This document shows, one piece after another, positions 41,955-51,038 of a stretch of 64,000 nt of DNA; position 1 is the first letter of the stretch, and every line of letters starts with the position of its first letter. Origin of the DNA: Bog-532 sp963830385 (GTDB taxonomy: Bacteria > Actinomycetota > Actinomycetes > Streptosporangiales > Streptosporangiaceae); contig CAWHMD010000005.1 in NCBI GenBank assembly GCA_963830385.1, forward strand, positions 1,550,001 to 1,614,000, in the 5' to 3' direction. Under the pieces are notes generated by a model that searched no databases, was not told where the DNA came from, and was given only the letters and a program-made list of their open reading frames with translations. Both the position numbers and the translations under genes were made by a program.

Positions 41955-42587
41955 GTGCAGACCGAGTACCGGCTGCTGGAGTGCGCCGTCCGGTACGCGT
42001 TGGCCGCCGCCGAGGGCGCGACCCCGCAGCTGCTGCCGGGGCCGACGCCGTGTGCGGGCTGGGACCTCGGCCTGCTGCTCGACCATCTCGGTGACTCGTT
42101 CGACGCGCTGACCGACGGCCTGCGGGTCCGTTCGGTCGGCGAGGGGCCGACCGGGGGCGCACCCGCCGGCGCGATGGATGGGCCAGTGGACAGCGCCGCG
42201 CTGGCCGAGCGGGCGCGGGCCATGTTGCGGGCGTGCGCCGAGGTCCGCGGCGGGCAGGAGCCGGTGGCGGTCGGCGACCAGCGGCTGACGACCAGCGTGG
42301 TCGCGATCACCGGGGCCATCGAGGTCGCGGTGCACGGCTGGGACGTGTCGGTCAGCTGCGGCCAGTGCACCCCGGTACCGTCCCGGCTGGCGACCGAGCT
42401 GCTGCCCTACGCGGCGCTGCTGGTGCCCCGGCACACCCGGCCGGGGCTGTTCGCCGACCCGGTCCCGGTCCCCCGGCGGAGCTGCGCCGGGGACCGGCTG
42501 GTGGCGTTCCTCGGCCGTCAGCCGCCCGGCAACCCGGGTGACCGGTCGCCGCGGATAACGCCGTCACGGCGGTCACCGGGCCGGTGA
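41955..42587 (+). CDS. TIGR03086/maleylpyruvate isomerase-like (DinB-fold) metal-binding protein
   Basis: 210 residues. PTPCAGWDLGLLLDHLGDSFDAL near 28-52 and the His in AIEVAVHGWDVSVSCG near 113-130 are the conserved metal and fold motifs of the mycothiol-dependent maleylpyruvate isomerase superfamily. Function within the family varies and is unknown here. GTG start. Its end overlaps the convergent PHP gene by 15 bp. Confidence 0.82.
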   Translation: MQTEYRLLECAVRYALAAAEGATPQLLPGPTPCAGWDLGLLLDHLGDSFDALTDGLRVRSVGEGPTGGAPAGAMDGPVDSAALAERARAMLRACAEVRGGQEPVAVGDQRLTTSVVAITGAIEVAVHGWDVSVSCGQCTPVPSRLATELLPYAALLVPRHTRPGLFADPVPVPRRSCAGDRLVAFLGRQPPGNPGDRSPRITPSRRSPGR

Positions 42588-43397
42588 CCGGGCGAGCAGG
42601 CGGGCGAAGGCCTCGGGCGGGGTGGGCTCGGACCCCAGCCGCTGGCCGCTGAAGGCGCCGTGGTCGTCGCTGCCGCCGGTGGGGACCAGGCCGAGCCCGG
42701 CCGCCAGCACCCGGAGCCGGCCGCGGACGGCGGGCGAGTGGTCGGGGTGCCAGACCTCGAGGCCGGTCAGGCCCGCGGCCGCCAGCGCGCCGATCGCGTC
42801 GTCGGGCACCTCGTAACCGGCCGAGCGGGCGTGCGCCAGCACGGTGACCCCGCCGGCCGCGCGGATCAGCTCGATCGCGGCGGCCGGGTCGAGCGCGTAC
42901 TTGTCTTCCCAGGCCCGGCCGCCGTCGCCGATCCAGTCGGCGGTGAACGCCTCGCCCGGTTCGCCGATCGTGCCGGTGTCGGCCAGCGCGCGGGCGATGT
43001 GCGGGCGGCCGACCACGCCCTCGCCGGCGATCGCGGTCACCTGGTCCCAGGTCACCCCGGTGCCCAGCGCGGCCAGCTTGTCCACCATGACCCGGGCGCG
43101 GCGGATCCGGTCGTCGCGGAGGCTGGCCACCGCCCCGGCCAGCGGCGGGTAGGCCGGGTCGAACAGGTAGGCCAGCAGGTGCAGGCTGCGGCCGTCCCGC
43201 GTGCAGGACAGCTCCATGCCGGGGACCAGGGTCAGGCCGGGCGGCAGGGCGGCGCGGGCCTCGTCGACGCCGGCCACGGTGTCGTGGTCGGTCAGCGCGA
43301 TCACGTCCAGGCCGCGGGCCCGGGCACGGGCCATCACCTCGGCCGGCGGGTCGGTCCCGTCCGAGGCGCTGCTGTGCGTGTGCAGGTCGATGAGCAC
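42573..43397 (-). CDS. PHP domain phosphoesterase (RNase AM / nucleoside bisphosphatase type)
   Basis: 274 residues. Metal ligands are visible in IDLHTHSSASDG, ALTDHDTVAG, PGMELSC, LLAYLFD and the final GGSDDHGAF. This pattern fits the YciV/RNase AM group, which hydrolyses 3',5'-bisphosphates and trims 5' ends of RNA. It probably acts in the cytoplasm on nucleotides. A strong hairpin lies just upstream of its start. Confidence 0.9.
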   Translation of the reverse strand: MLIDLHTHSSASDGTDPPAEVMARARARGLDVIALTDHDTVAGVDEARAALPPGLTLVPGMELSCTRDGRSLHLLAYLFDPAYPPLAGAVASLRDDRIRRARVMVDKLAALGTGVTWDQVTAIAGEGVVGRPHIARALADTGTIGEPGEAFTADWIGDGGRAWEDKYALDPAAAIELIRAAGGVTVLAHARSAGYEVPDDAIGALAAAGLTGLEVWHPDHSPAVRGRLRVLAAGLGLVPTGGSDDHGAFSGQRLGSEPTPPEAFARLLARSPAR

Positions 43398-43430
43398 CGG
43401 CCCATGCTACGCAGGCCGGTCGCAGAAGCA

Positions 43431-43467
43431 CTGACGGGCGGCAGGCACGGTGCCTGCCGCCCGTCAG
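43431..43467 (-). terminator. Strong hairpin after the secreted protein gene
   Basis: 17-bp perfect arms (CTGACGGGCGGCAGGCA and its complement) with a three-base loop, 42 bp past the secreted protein stop. No T run. A second small hairpin (CCGCG-TAAA-CGCGG) lies directly at that stop. It also insulates the PHP gene. Confidence 0.7.
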
Positions 43468-43508
43468 GTGGCCGGTGACTCTGACCCGTCACCGCGTAAA
43501 CGCGGGGA

Positions 43509-44189
43509 CTACTTGAGGACGCCCTGCTTGTAGGCCCACATCTGGTTGTCGAACACGGTGCCGTCGGAGTAGGTGTTCTCCGGCTGGACGTTCAGCACCG
43601 GGCGCGGCATGTCGGTCGGGTTGCCGGCCGGGTAGTTCAGCACCTCCGGGTTGGAGAAGCTGTTCGTCGAGGCGTTGATCAGCGGCGCGTACTTGTGGTT
43701 GGAGGTCTCGTTCTTCGCGTCCACCGCCCACACCGAGCTGGAGTACCGGCCACAGGTCTCCAGGCGCACCTTGTAGCCGGGCTGGGCGTTCACGCCTGGC
43801 CAGGTCGACAGGCAGAAGCCCGAGTTGCGGCCGTAGGGCGAGTACTCGATCTCGTAGGCGTCGTCCTTGCCGTAGGTCTTGGCGAAGGCGGAGCTGACCA
43901 GCCCCTTCTTGTAGAAGCTGTTGACCGACTTCTCACCGATGATGATGAAGTCGAGTGCCGGGTCGCTGTTCGAGCCCTGGAAGAGGATGCTCTCCTGGCC
44001 AGCGGCCGCCCGCTGCTGGTACACGTCGACGAAGTACTTGGTCCCGAACTTCTGGGTGTACAGGCTGATGCAGTTCGGACCGCAAGACGGGGTGGCCGCG
44101 CTGGCAGTGAGCGTGCCGGCCATACCAAGGCCGCCGCCGACCATCACGAGCGTAGCGGCGCTGGCTGCGAACTTAGCCTTGACTGACAT
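43509..44189 (-). CDS. Secreted protein of unknown function
   Basis: 226 residues. The Sec signal peptide (about 1-32) ends at ASAATP. The mature part has four Cys (SCGPNC near its start, GFCLSTW and LETCGRY further on), probably two disulfides. The FCLSTW...LETCG...WAV stretch recalls a ricin-type beta-trefoil repeat, but I am not sure. ATG 44189 has GGGAGGAAC at good spacing. It is alone, with a very long upstream gap and a strong terminator, as for a highly expressed, separately controlled gene. Confidence 0.8.
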   Translation of the reverse strand: MSVKAKFAASAATLVMVGGGLGMAGTLTASAATPSCGPNCISLYTQKFGTKYFVDVYQQRAAAGQESILFQGSNSDPALDFIIIGEKSVNSFYKKGLVSSAFAKTYGKDDAYEIEYSPYGRNSGFCLSTWPGVNAQPGYKVRLETCGRYSSSVWAVDAKNETSNHKYAPLINASTNSFSNPEVLNYPAGNPTDMPRPVLNVQPENTYSDGTVFDNQMWAYKQGVLK

Positions 44190-44204
44190 TCGGGTTCCTC
44201 CCAA

Positions 44205-44858
44205 TGGGACGAGGTCCGTGCCTGAGCACGGTGTTCAGGGGGACCACCCCCCAGTAGCTGGCAGCAATCTGTGTCTGAGTGACTCCGAAGAGTGCTGACA
44301 TCTGCTCGTGAGTGGTCACTTATGAAGTTGGGCCGCGGCAAGGCCTGGGCCGGATCAGCGCCCCGTCCGGTGATTTGCGGTCACCGGGCCGGGCGTCTTG
44401 CTGATGCCCACCGGGACACCGGCCCCTCGGCCGGGCCTTCCCGGGGTGTCGCACTGACAAGACGCTGCAGAACGTAACCCGGTTGACACGCTCCGAACAT
44501 TAATCGCTATCTGTAACCAGATCTTTATCATTATGTGGTCGTCGTCTCACTTTCTGTATCGAATGCAGAGCGTACCCCCGCCGACGACAACCGAACCGTG
44601 GCAGTTATGAGGGTCCTGTACTGCGAAAAGTCCGTTCAGGGGGACTATTACGGAAGCCTGCCGGTGCGCCCCGCCGACAAATCACTGCTCGTCACATTAA
44701 GTAACTAAAATCCGGGGTTTTCCCCTCGTACGGGTCGCCGCACGGGCGCCGCGGGAGGCTTTCGACCGCCCGGGGTGACACTGAGCGCACGCGGGGGAAG
44801 CATCGGTACGAGCCTTTTCCGGAAATAAAAAGGTCACAGGGAAGGACGTGCTCAGGTC
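44205..44858. other. 654-bp intergenic region of lower GC
   Basis: Between divergent genes for the secreted protein and the Nudix enzyme. GC is clearly lower than in genes. It holds a good promoter (see 44483) and two tiny overlapping frames, ATG 44533 to TGA 44610 (25 aa) and ATG 44607 to TAA 44708 (33 aa, with a TTA codon). Their third-position GC is below that of genes, so I do not call them. An untranslated RNA is possible. Confidence 0.4.
44483..44512 (+). promoter_or_regulatory. Promoter-like sequence, sigma-70 type
   Basis: TTGACA (44483-44488), 18-bp spacer, CTATCT (44507-44512). The nearest plus-strand gene is 345 bp downstream, so a long leader or a small RNA would be made. Confidence 0.45.
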
Positions 44859-45260
44859 ATGACCACGCGCCGGATCCCCTGCGTCGGGGCCATCGTCAAG
44901 GATGCCGGCGGCCGCCTGCTGCTGGTGCAGCGTGGCCACGATCCTGAGGCCGGCCGCTGGTCAGTGCCGGGCGGCCGGGTCGAGCCCGGTGAGACCGACG
45001 CGCAGGCGATCGCGCGGGAGATGCTGGAGGAGACGGGGCTCGTGGTGACGGCCGGCCCGCTGGTGGGCGCGGTGGAACGGCCCGGCGGCGGTGACACCGT
45101 GCTTGACATCCGCGACTACGAGGTCACGGTGACCGGCGGGCGGCTGGCCGCGGGCGACGACGCTGCCGACGCCCGCTGGGTGGCGGTGGCCGACGTCACC
45201 GCGTTGCCGCTGACCACCGGGCTGGCGGAGACGCTGCGCGGGTGGGGTGTGCTGGGCTAG
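44859..45260 (+). CDS. Nudix hydrolase
   Basis: 133 residues. A full Nudix box begins at GGRVEPGET and continues to REMLEETGL, all metal-binding Glu present. It cleaves a nucleoside diphosphate linked to another moiety; substrate unknown (ADP-ribose pyrophosphatase or MutT-like). The last 4 bp overlap the convergent lyase gene. Confidence 0.92.
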   Translation: MTTRRIPCVGAIVKDAGGRLLLVQRGHDPEAGRWSVPGGRVEPGETDAQAIAREMLEETGLVVTAGPLVGAVERPGGGDTVLDIRDYEVTVTGGRLAAGDDAADARWVAVADVTALPLTTGLAETLRGWGVLG

Positions 45261-46198
45261 GACGACGGCCCGGACGGCTGGCGGGTGAGCCCGGCGGCGC
45301 GGCCCTTGAGCGCGACCCGGACGGCCATCTTGCGCATGGCCTCGTCGATCATCTCGTCGTTGAGCATGACCGCACCGCGCTGGTCCACGGTGGTCGCCTG
45401 GTCGTAGGCGTCGAGGATGAGCTCGGCCCGGTCGTAGTCGGCCTGGCGCGGGGTGAACGTCTCGTTCCCGGCGGTGATCTGGTCCGGGTGGAGCACCCAC
45501 TTCCCGTCGAAGCCAAGGGCGGCCACGCTGGCCGCCGCCCGGCGGAAACCGTCGACGTCGCGGACCTTGACGTAGGGGCCGTCGATGGCCTGCAGGCCGT
45601 TGGCCCGGGCGGCGACCAGGATCCGCATCAGCGGGTAGTAGAACGCGTCGCCCCGGTAGCCCGGGTCGGCCTGGCCGACGGTCAGCGAAGGCATGCCGAT
45701 GCCGGCCATGAAGTCGGCCGGCCCGAACACCAGCGCCTCCAGCCGGTCCGAGGCAGCGGCGATGGCGTCCACCTGGGCCAGGCCGCGGGGGTCCTCGATC
45801 TGCGCGTCGATGCCGATCGGGCCGTCCCGGCCGGTGGCCTGCTCGAGCTGGGTCAGCAGCAGGTCGAGCCAGACGATGTGGCCCGGGTCGGTGACCTTGG
45901 GCAGCACGATGGCGTCGAGCGCGTCGCCGGCCCCTTCGACCAGGCCGACCACATCCCGGTAGGCCCACGGGGTGGTGGCGTCGTTGACGCGGACGGCGCG
46001 GATCCCGGCCCGCCAGGAACCGCTGGTCAGGGCGGCCACCGCGTTGGCCCGGGCGGCGTCCTTGGCCGACGGCGCGACCGCGTCCTCGAGGTCGAGGAAC
46101 ACCTGGTCGGCGGGCAGGTCACGGGCCTTGGCGATGAAGCGCTCGCTGCTGGCCGGCACGGACAGGCAGGACCGGCGCGGGCGGTACGAAGCTGGCAT
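45257..46198 (-). CDS. HpcH/HpaI aldolase/citrate lyase (CitE-like) CoA ester lyase
   Basis: 313 residues. The CitE-like motifs are RSCLSVPASSERF, VFLDLEDAVAP (metal-binding), IDAQIEDPRGL, VFGPADFMAGIG and GKWVLHPDQI. It probably cleaves or hydrolyses a malyl-, citramalyl- or related CoA thioester. It stands alone, with no other citrate lyase subunits, which argues for a stand-alone malyl-CoA-type enzyme. Confidence 0.9.
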   Translation of the reverse strand: MPASYRPRRSCLSVPASSERFIAKARDLPADQVFLDLEDAVAPSAKDAARANAVAALTSGSWRAGIRAVRVNDATTPWAYRDVVGLVEGAGDALDAIVLPKVTDPGHIVWLDLLLTQLEQATGRDGPIGIDAQIEDPRGLAQVDAIAAASDRLEALVFGPADFMAGIGMPSLTVGQADPGYRGDAFYYPLMRILVAARANGLQAIDGPYVKVRDVDGFRRAAASVAALGFDGKWVLHPDQITAGNETFTPRQADYDRAELILDAYDQATTVDQRGAVMLNDEMIDEAMRKMAVRVALKGRAAGLTRQPSGPSS

Positions 46199-46299
46199 AG
46201 CCGGAGCTTAGAGCGGCGGCCGCTGCGGGCCGGTGACTGGGCTGGTCAAACTCCGGGTGAGCGGCACGTGAACTTATCGCGGCAACGGCCCGCGCGACT

Positions 46300-46327
46300 C
46301 AAATGAGCACATTTGCCTGCATATTCT
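46300..46327 (+). promoter_or_regulatory. efeO promoter with small palindrome
   Basis: CAAATG (46300-46305) and CATTTG (46310-46315) flank AGCA, followed by TATTCT (46322-46327) as a possible -10 just 10 bp before the efeO ATG. That would place the transcript start at or next to the ATG. Confidence 0.4.
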
Positions 46328-46337
46328 TTCCCTGCCT

Positions 46338-47552
46338 ATGCGACGCCATCCCTCACGTCCCCGTGCCGCAACCGGTCGTGCCCGGCCCGCCGTCTCCCTC
46401 ACGATCGGGGCGCTGGCTGGTCTTGCGCTGGCGGGCTGTGCCAGTGGAGCCGCCTCTTCAACGGCGCCGGCTGCGGCCCCGGCCGGCGCGATCAGCATCT
46501 CGACCGGAGCCTGCGGGGGAAGCTGGCACCTGGCCGCGCCCGGCTGGCACACGTTCCAGATCTACAACGCGGCCTCCGACGCGGCCGAGGTGGAGCTGAT
46601 CAACCCCGCCACCGGCGCGGTGTACGACGACATCGAGAACCTCGGCGCGGGGACCACCGACCCGATGGCGGTCAATGTCGGATCCGGCTCGTACGCGTTC
46701 CGCTGCATGATCGAGGACACCGACTCGATCACCGGGCCGACCGAGAAGGTCCCCGGGCACACCCGCGGGGAAACGGCGATCCTGCCGGTCACCGACAACA
46801 ACCTGCTCGCCTCGGCCGCCGAGTACCACCAGTACGTCACCGGCGGCCTGGTCACGCTGGTCAGCCAGGTGAACACGCTGAACGGTGCCATCCAGCGGGC
46901 CATCAAGGGTGGCAACCTGGCCGCCGCCCGGTCGGCCTGGCTGCCGGCCCACCTGACCTACGAGCGGCTCGGGGCCGCCTACGACTCGTTCGGCGACTTC
47001 GACGGGGAGATCGACGGGCGGGCCGACGGGCTGGCCGGCGGGGTCAACTCCCCCGGCTGGACCGGCTTCTACCGGCTGGAGTACGGCCTGTGGCACGGTC
47101 AGAGCGCGGCCACCCTGGCCAAGCCCTCCGCCCAGCTGCTGCACGACGTGAAGGCCCTGCAGGCGGCGTGGCCGAGCGACCAGGTCATCCTGCTGGACAT
47201 GGGACTGCGCACCCACGAGATCCTCGAGAACGCGCTGCAGTTCCAGATCAGCGGCCACGACGACTACGGCAGCGGCACGACGCTGGCCACCACCGAGGCC
47301 AACATCACCGGCACCGAGGTGCTGCTGACCGAGCTGCACCCTCTGCTGGCCCCGCGGTACCCGGGCCTGCCCGCGGTCACCACCTGGCTGAACCGGCTGC
47401 AGAAGCTGATCGAGGCCACCCACACCGGCTCCGGCTGGACGGCGGTGAGCAAGCTGCCCGCCACGACCCGGCAGGCCATCGACGCCGCGGCCAGCCAGGC
47501 GCTGGTCGAGCTGGCCCCGATCGCCGACATCACCGAACCGCGGAGACAGTGA
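46338..47552 (+). CDS. efeO: EfeO, iron uptake lipoprotein (M75 domain)
   Basis: 404 residues. A lipoprotein signal peptide ends in LALAGC. A cupredoxin-like N-terminal domain (about 50-145) is followed by the M75 imelysin-like domain with YHQYV, FYRLEYGLWHG and HEILENALQF, which hold the conserved His and Glu residues. It binds iron outside the membrane for the Efe system. No ribosome binding site precedes the ATG, so translation may be leaderless. EfeU, the permease, is not encoded nearby. Confidence 0.93.
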   Translation: MRRHPSRPRAATGRARPAVSLTIGALAGLALAGCASGAASSTAPAAAPAGAISISTGACGGSWHLAAPGWHTFQIYNAASDAAEVELINPATGAVYDDIENLGAGTTDPMAVNVGSGSYAFRCMIEDTDSITGPTEKVPGHTRGETAILPVTDNNLLASAAEYHQYVTGGLVTLVSQVNTLNGAIQRAIKGGNLAAARSAWLPAHLTYERLGAAYDSFGDFDGEIDGRADGLAGGVNSPGWTGFYRLEYGLWHGQSAATLAKPSAQLLHDVKALQAAWPSDQVILLDMGLRTHEILENALQFQISGHDDYGSGTTLATTEANITGTEVLLTELHPLLAPRYPGLPAVTTWLNRLQKLIEATHTGSGWTAVSKLPATTRQAIDAAASQALVELAPIADITEPRRQ

Positions 47553-48938
47553 ATGCCTGAGGGTCACGAGCAGTCTGAGGTTTCTGAGGCTGATGAGGCG
47601 GCTGGGGTGGCTAGGGCAGCGACTGGGGCGACTGGGGCGCGAGGGGGATCAGAGGACCAGGCGGCGGCCGCGCCCGGGCGGCGGTCGTTCCTGCGCGGGG
47701 CGTTCGGCGCCGGAGTCGGCGCCGGGGTGGCCGGCGTCGCGCTGGGCGGGGTGGGCGGTTACGCCCTCCGGGCGTCCCAGCCCACGCCGAAAGCCCAGCT
47801 GGCGGCCGACGCGGCCGAGGCCGGGCGGCTGCCCGCGGTGCCGTTCCACGGCCGCTACCAGGCCGGGATCCTGCCCGAACCGCAGCCCGCGACCACGGTC
47901 GTCTCGTTCAACGCGACCGCCGACGGGCGCGGCGAGCTGACCGACCTGATGCAGGCGCTGACGTCCCGGGCCCGATTCCTGACCGCGGGCGGGCCGCCGC
48001 CCCCGACCGGCATCCAGGCCCCGCCGTCGGACTCGGGCACGCTCGGCCCGACCGTGGTACCGGACGGGCTGACCGTGACCGTGGGGGTGGGCTCCACGCT
48101 GTTCGACGACCGGTACGGGCTGACCGCCCGCAAGCCCGGCCAGCTGACCCCGATGCGCACGTTCCCGGACGACGCCCTGGACGCGGCTCAGTGCGGCGGT
48201 GACCTGGTGGTGCAGCTCAGCGCCGGGCACAGCGACACCGTGCTGCACGCGCTGCGGGACATCACCCGGCACACCCGGGGCGCCATGCAGATCAACTGGC
48301 GGATGGACGGCTACACGAGCCCGGCCCGCCCGTCCGGCACCGTGCCGCGCAACCATTTCGGGTTCATGGACGGCATCTCCAACCCGCCCGTCACCGACGC
48401 CGCCACGATGAGCAAGCTGGTCTGGGTGGACGCCAGCACCAGTGGCGAGCCGTCGTGGGCGGCGGGCGGCAGCTACTTCGTGGTCCGGCTGATCCGGATG
48501 CTGACCGAGTTCTGGGACCGGGTCTCGATCGCCGAGCAGGAAGAGATCATCGGCCGCCGCCGCCCGTCCGGCTACCCGCTGGACGCCAACTCGATCCACG
48601 CGGCCCCCAACTTCGCCCTGGACCCCAACGGCGGGGCGATTCCGCTCACCGCGCACATGCGGCTGGCCAACCCGCGCACCCCGCAGACCGCGGGCAGCCG
48701 GATCCTGCGCCGGGCCTACAACTACGACCGGGGCATCGACGGCGTCGGCAACCTCGACATGGGGCTGCTGTTCACCTGCTTCCAGCAGGACGTCAAGCGC
48801 CAGTTCGAGGCGACCCAGACCCGGCTGATCGGCGAGCCGATGGTCGACTACGTCACCCCGTTCGGCGGTGGCTACTTCTACGTACTGCCCGGCGTGGCGG
48901 ACGAAAGCGACTACCTCGGTCGCTCGTTGCTGGCCTGA
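47553..48938 (+). CDS. efeB: EfeB, Tat-exported Dyp-type haem peroxidase
   Basis: 461 residues. The twin-Arg signal RRSFLRGAFGAG starts near residue 43 after an Ala/Glu-rich extension. The GFMDG motif (NHFGFMDGISNP) and a downstream His identify the Dyp peroxidase fold. In the Efe system it oxidises ferrous iron or releases it from haem. The ATG follows the efeO stop with no gap, so the two are coupled. TatB is encoded 3.3 kb downstream. Confidence 0.93.
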   Translation: MPEGHEQSEVSEADEAAGVARAATGATGARGGSEDQAAAAPGRRSFLRGAFGAGVGAGVAGVALGGVGGYALRASQPTPKAQLAADAAEAGRLPAVPFHGRYQAGILPEPQPATTVVSFNATADGRGELTDLMQALTSRARFLTAGGPPPPTGIQAPPSDSGTLGPTVVPDGLTVTVGVGSTLFDDRYGLTARKPGQLTPMRTFPDDALDAAQCGGDLVVQLSAGHSDTVLHALRDITRHTRGAMQINWRMDGYTSPARPSGTVPRNHFGFMDGISNPPVTDAATMSKLVWVDASTSGEPSWAAGGSYFVVRLIRMLTEFWDRVSIAEQEEIIGRRRPSGYPLDANSIHAAPNFALDPNGGAIPLTAHMRLANPRTPQTAGSRILRRAYNYDRGIDGVGNLDMGLLFTCFQQDVKRQFEATQTRLIGEPMVDYVTPFGGGYFYVLPGVADESDYLGRSLLA

Positions 48939-49110
48939 AACAGCCTGACGTGCGTTTCTGTCAATTTTTGTCGGCCCGTTCGCCTCCTGGTCACCTTTGC
49001 TTCGCTGTCACATCATCTGGTTCCGAGAGATTTTGTCCCGTTGCGGACGAGGGCGGGCCTGCGCCCCATCTGCGCGTCAAAGTCTGCTGACTCAGGGAGA
49101 AGAGGGACAC

Positions 49111-50829
49111 ATGGGCGACAGCCCAGTGAACGAACCGGCCGGGAGCCGGCGGCGGCGGATGCGATTCCGCCCCATCCTGACCGTGGCGACCGCGGCCGTG
49201 CTGGGCGCCGGGGCGGCGGTCGGCGCGACCGTGGCCAGCGCCAGCACCGGGCACGCGGACGCGGCCCCGACCCCGGCCAAGGCCTCGGCCAGCGCGTACC
49301 GGGTGGTCGCGCCGACGAACAGCCCGATCAAGCACGTGGTGGTGCTGTTCGACGAGAACGAGTCGTTCGACCACTACTTCGGCACGTACCCGTACGCCAC
49401 CAACACGGACGGCACCACGTTCACGGCGAAGAAGAACACGCCGAAGGTCAACGGGCTGTACACCAAGATCACCAAGAGCGGCCCGACCGGCCCGCTGCTG
49501 ACCAGCAACGCGAACAGCTACAACCCGAAGCGGCTGACCCACTCGCAGGCGCTGACCTGCGACCAGAACCACGGGTACACGCCCGAGCAGGAAGCGTTCG
49601 ACGGCGGCAAGATGGACAAGTTCGTCCAGGACACCGAGACCGACACCTGCACGGGTGAGTTCGGCGAGCCTGGCCTGGTCATGGACTACTACGACGGCAA
49701 CACGGGCACCGCGCTGTGGAACTACGCGCAGAACTACGCGATGAGCGACAACAACTACGACAGCCAGTTCGGGCCGTCGACCCCGGGTGCGCTCAACGTC
49801 ATCTCCGGCAACACCGGCGGCGGCTACGCGGTCAACCCGACCACCGGCGCCAAGACCACCGACGCGGGCACCGTCAGCGCGCTGAACAGCCAGGGCACGG
49901 GCAGCATCTTCGGCGACCTGGACCCGGCCTACGACGACTGCTCGGACAGCAGCCACACCTCCACCAGCCCGGTGGGCGTGGAGACCGGCCAGAACATCGG
50001 TGACCTGCTGAACGCCAAGCACGTGACATGGGGCTGGTTCCAGGGCGGGTTCGCGCCGACCAGCACCAACAGCGCCGGTTACGCGGTCTGCGGGGCCGAG
50101 CACGAGAACGTCGGCGGCGCCGAGGTGGCGGACTACTCCCCGCACCACAACCCGTTCCAGTACTACAAGTCGACGGCCAACCCCAAGCACCTGCCGCCGT
50201 CGTCGGAGGCCATGATCGGCAAGACCGACCAGGCCAACCACCAGTACGACCTGTCGGACTTCGCCACCACGCTGAAGGACGGCAACATGCCGGCCGTCAG
50301 CTACCTCAAGGCCGGCGAGTACCAGGATGCCCACCCCGGCTACTCCGACCCGCTGGACGAGCAGAACTTCATCGTCAACACGGTGAACGAGATCGAGCAG
50401 TCCAAGTTCTGGAAGTCCACCGCGATCGTCATCACCTACGACGACTCCGATGGCTGGTACGACCACCAGAACTCGCCGCGGGTCAACGGCTCCAACGACA
50501 GCGCGGCCGACCGGGCCGTCTGCACGTCCACGCCGATCAAGCTGGGCTCCCAGGACGACCGCTGCGGTTACGGCCCGCGCCTGCCGCTGGTCGTCATCTC
50601 CCCCTACACCCGGACGAACTACGTCAGCCACAACCTGACCGACCAGTCCTCGGTGGTCAGCTTCATCGAGAACAACTGGCTGCACGGCAAGCGGATCGGC
50701 GGCGGGTCATACGACGCGATCGCCGGCAGCCTGACCGGGCACGGCGGCCTGCTGGACTTCAGCACCAAGCCGCACTTCCAGCCGCTCATCCTCAACCCAA
50801 CCACCGGCGCGGTCGTCAGCAAGAACTAG
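49111..50829 (+). CDS. Secreted phosphoesterase family protein (phospholipase C/acid phosphatase type)
   Basis: 572 residues. The signal peptide follows an Arg-rich start (GSRRRRMRFRPILTVATAAVLG) and could be read by Tat or Sec. KHVVVLFDENESFDHYFGTYPYA is the active-site start of the phosphoesterase family, and YDDSDGWYDHQ with the RLPLVVISPYTRTNYVSH segment holds later metal ligands. It hydrolyses phosphate esters outside the cell; whether lipids or small esters is unclear. ATG 49111 has AGAGGG upstream; an earlier in-frame start at 48997 lacks a signal peptide context. A strong intrinsic terminator follows. Confidence 0.9.
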   Translation: MGDSPVNEPAGSRRRRMRFRPILTVATAAVLGAGAAVGATVASASTGHADAAPTPAKASASAYRVVAPTNSPIKHVVVLFDENESFDHYFGTYPYATNTDGTTFTAKKNTPKVNGLYTKITKSGPTGPLLTSNANSYNPKRLTHSQALTCDQNHGYTPEQEAFDGGKMDKFVQDTETDTCTGEFGEPGLVMDYYDGNTGTALWNYAQNYAMSDNNYDSQFGPSTPGALNVISGNTGGGYAVNPTTGAKTTDAGTVSALNSQGTGSIFGDLDPAYDDCSDSSHTSTSPVGVETGQNIGDLLNAKHVTWGWFQGGFAPTSTNSAGYAVCGAEHENVGGAEVADYSPHHNPFQYYKSTANPKHLPPSSEAMIGKTDQANHQYDLSDFATTLKDGNMPAVSYLKAGEYQDAHPGYSDPLDEQNFIVNTVNEIEQSKFWKSTAIVITYDDSDGWYDHQNSPRVNGSNDSAADRAVCTSTPIKLGSQDDRCGYGPRLPLVVISPYTRTNYVSHNLTDQSSVVSFIENNWLHGKRIGGGSYDAIAGSLTGHGGLLDFSTKPHFQPLILNPTTGAVVSKN

Positions 50830-50852
50830 CGCTGCCGACCAGAACCACGAGG

Positions 50853-50897
50853 CCGCGGTGGCCGGGGCAGCGGGCTCCGGCCACCGCGGTTCCTTTT
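50853..50897 (+). terminator. Intrinsic terminator of the phosphoesterase gene
   Basis: 13-bp perfect stem (CCGCGGTGGCCGG and CCGGCCACCGCGG) with an 11-base loop, followed by TTCCTTTT. It begins 23 bp after the stop. Confidence 0.88.
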
Positions 50898-51038
50898 GCG
50901 CGGGGACGCAAACGGGCCGAAGGCCGCGCTTCCGGGCCCGGCTCACCATTGGGATCACACTGAGTACAGCGTCATGTACGGAGCGTCCGTTACACCCCGC
51001 GTTTCGCCCTGCTGCCCTACGGTTCATAGCATGAGGGC

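Noticed and set aside
44533..44708. Two micro-frames between the secreted protein and Nudix genes as genes
   Set aside because: Third-position GC is below that of real genes and there is no recognisable product; kept only as an observation.
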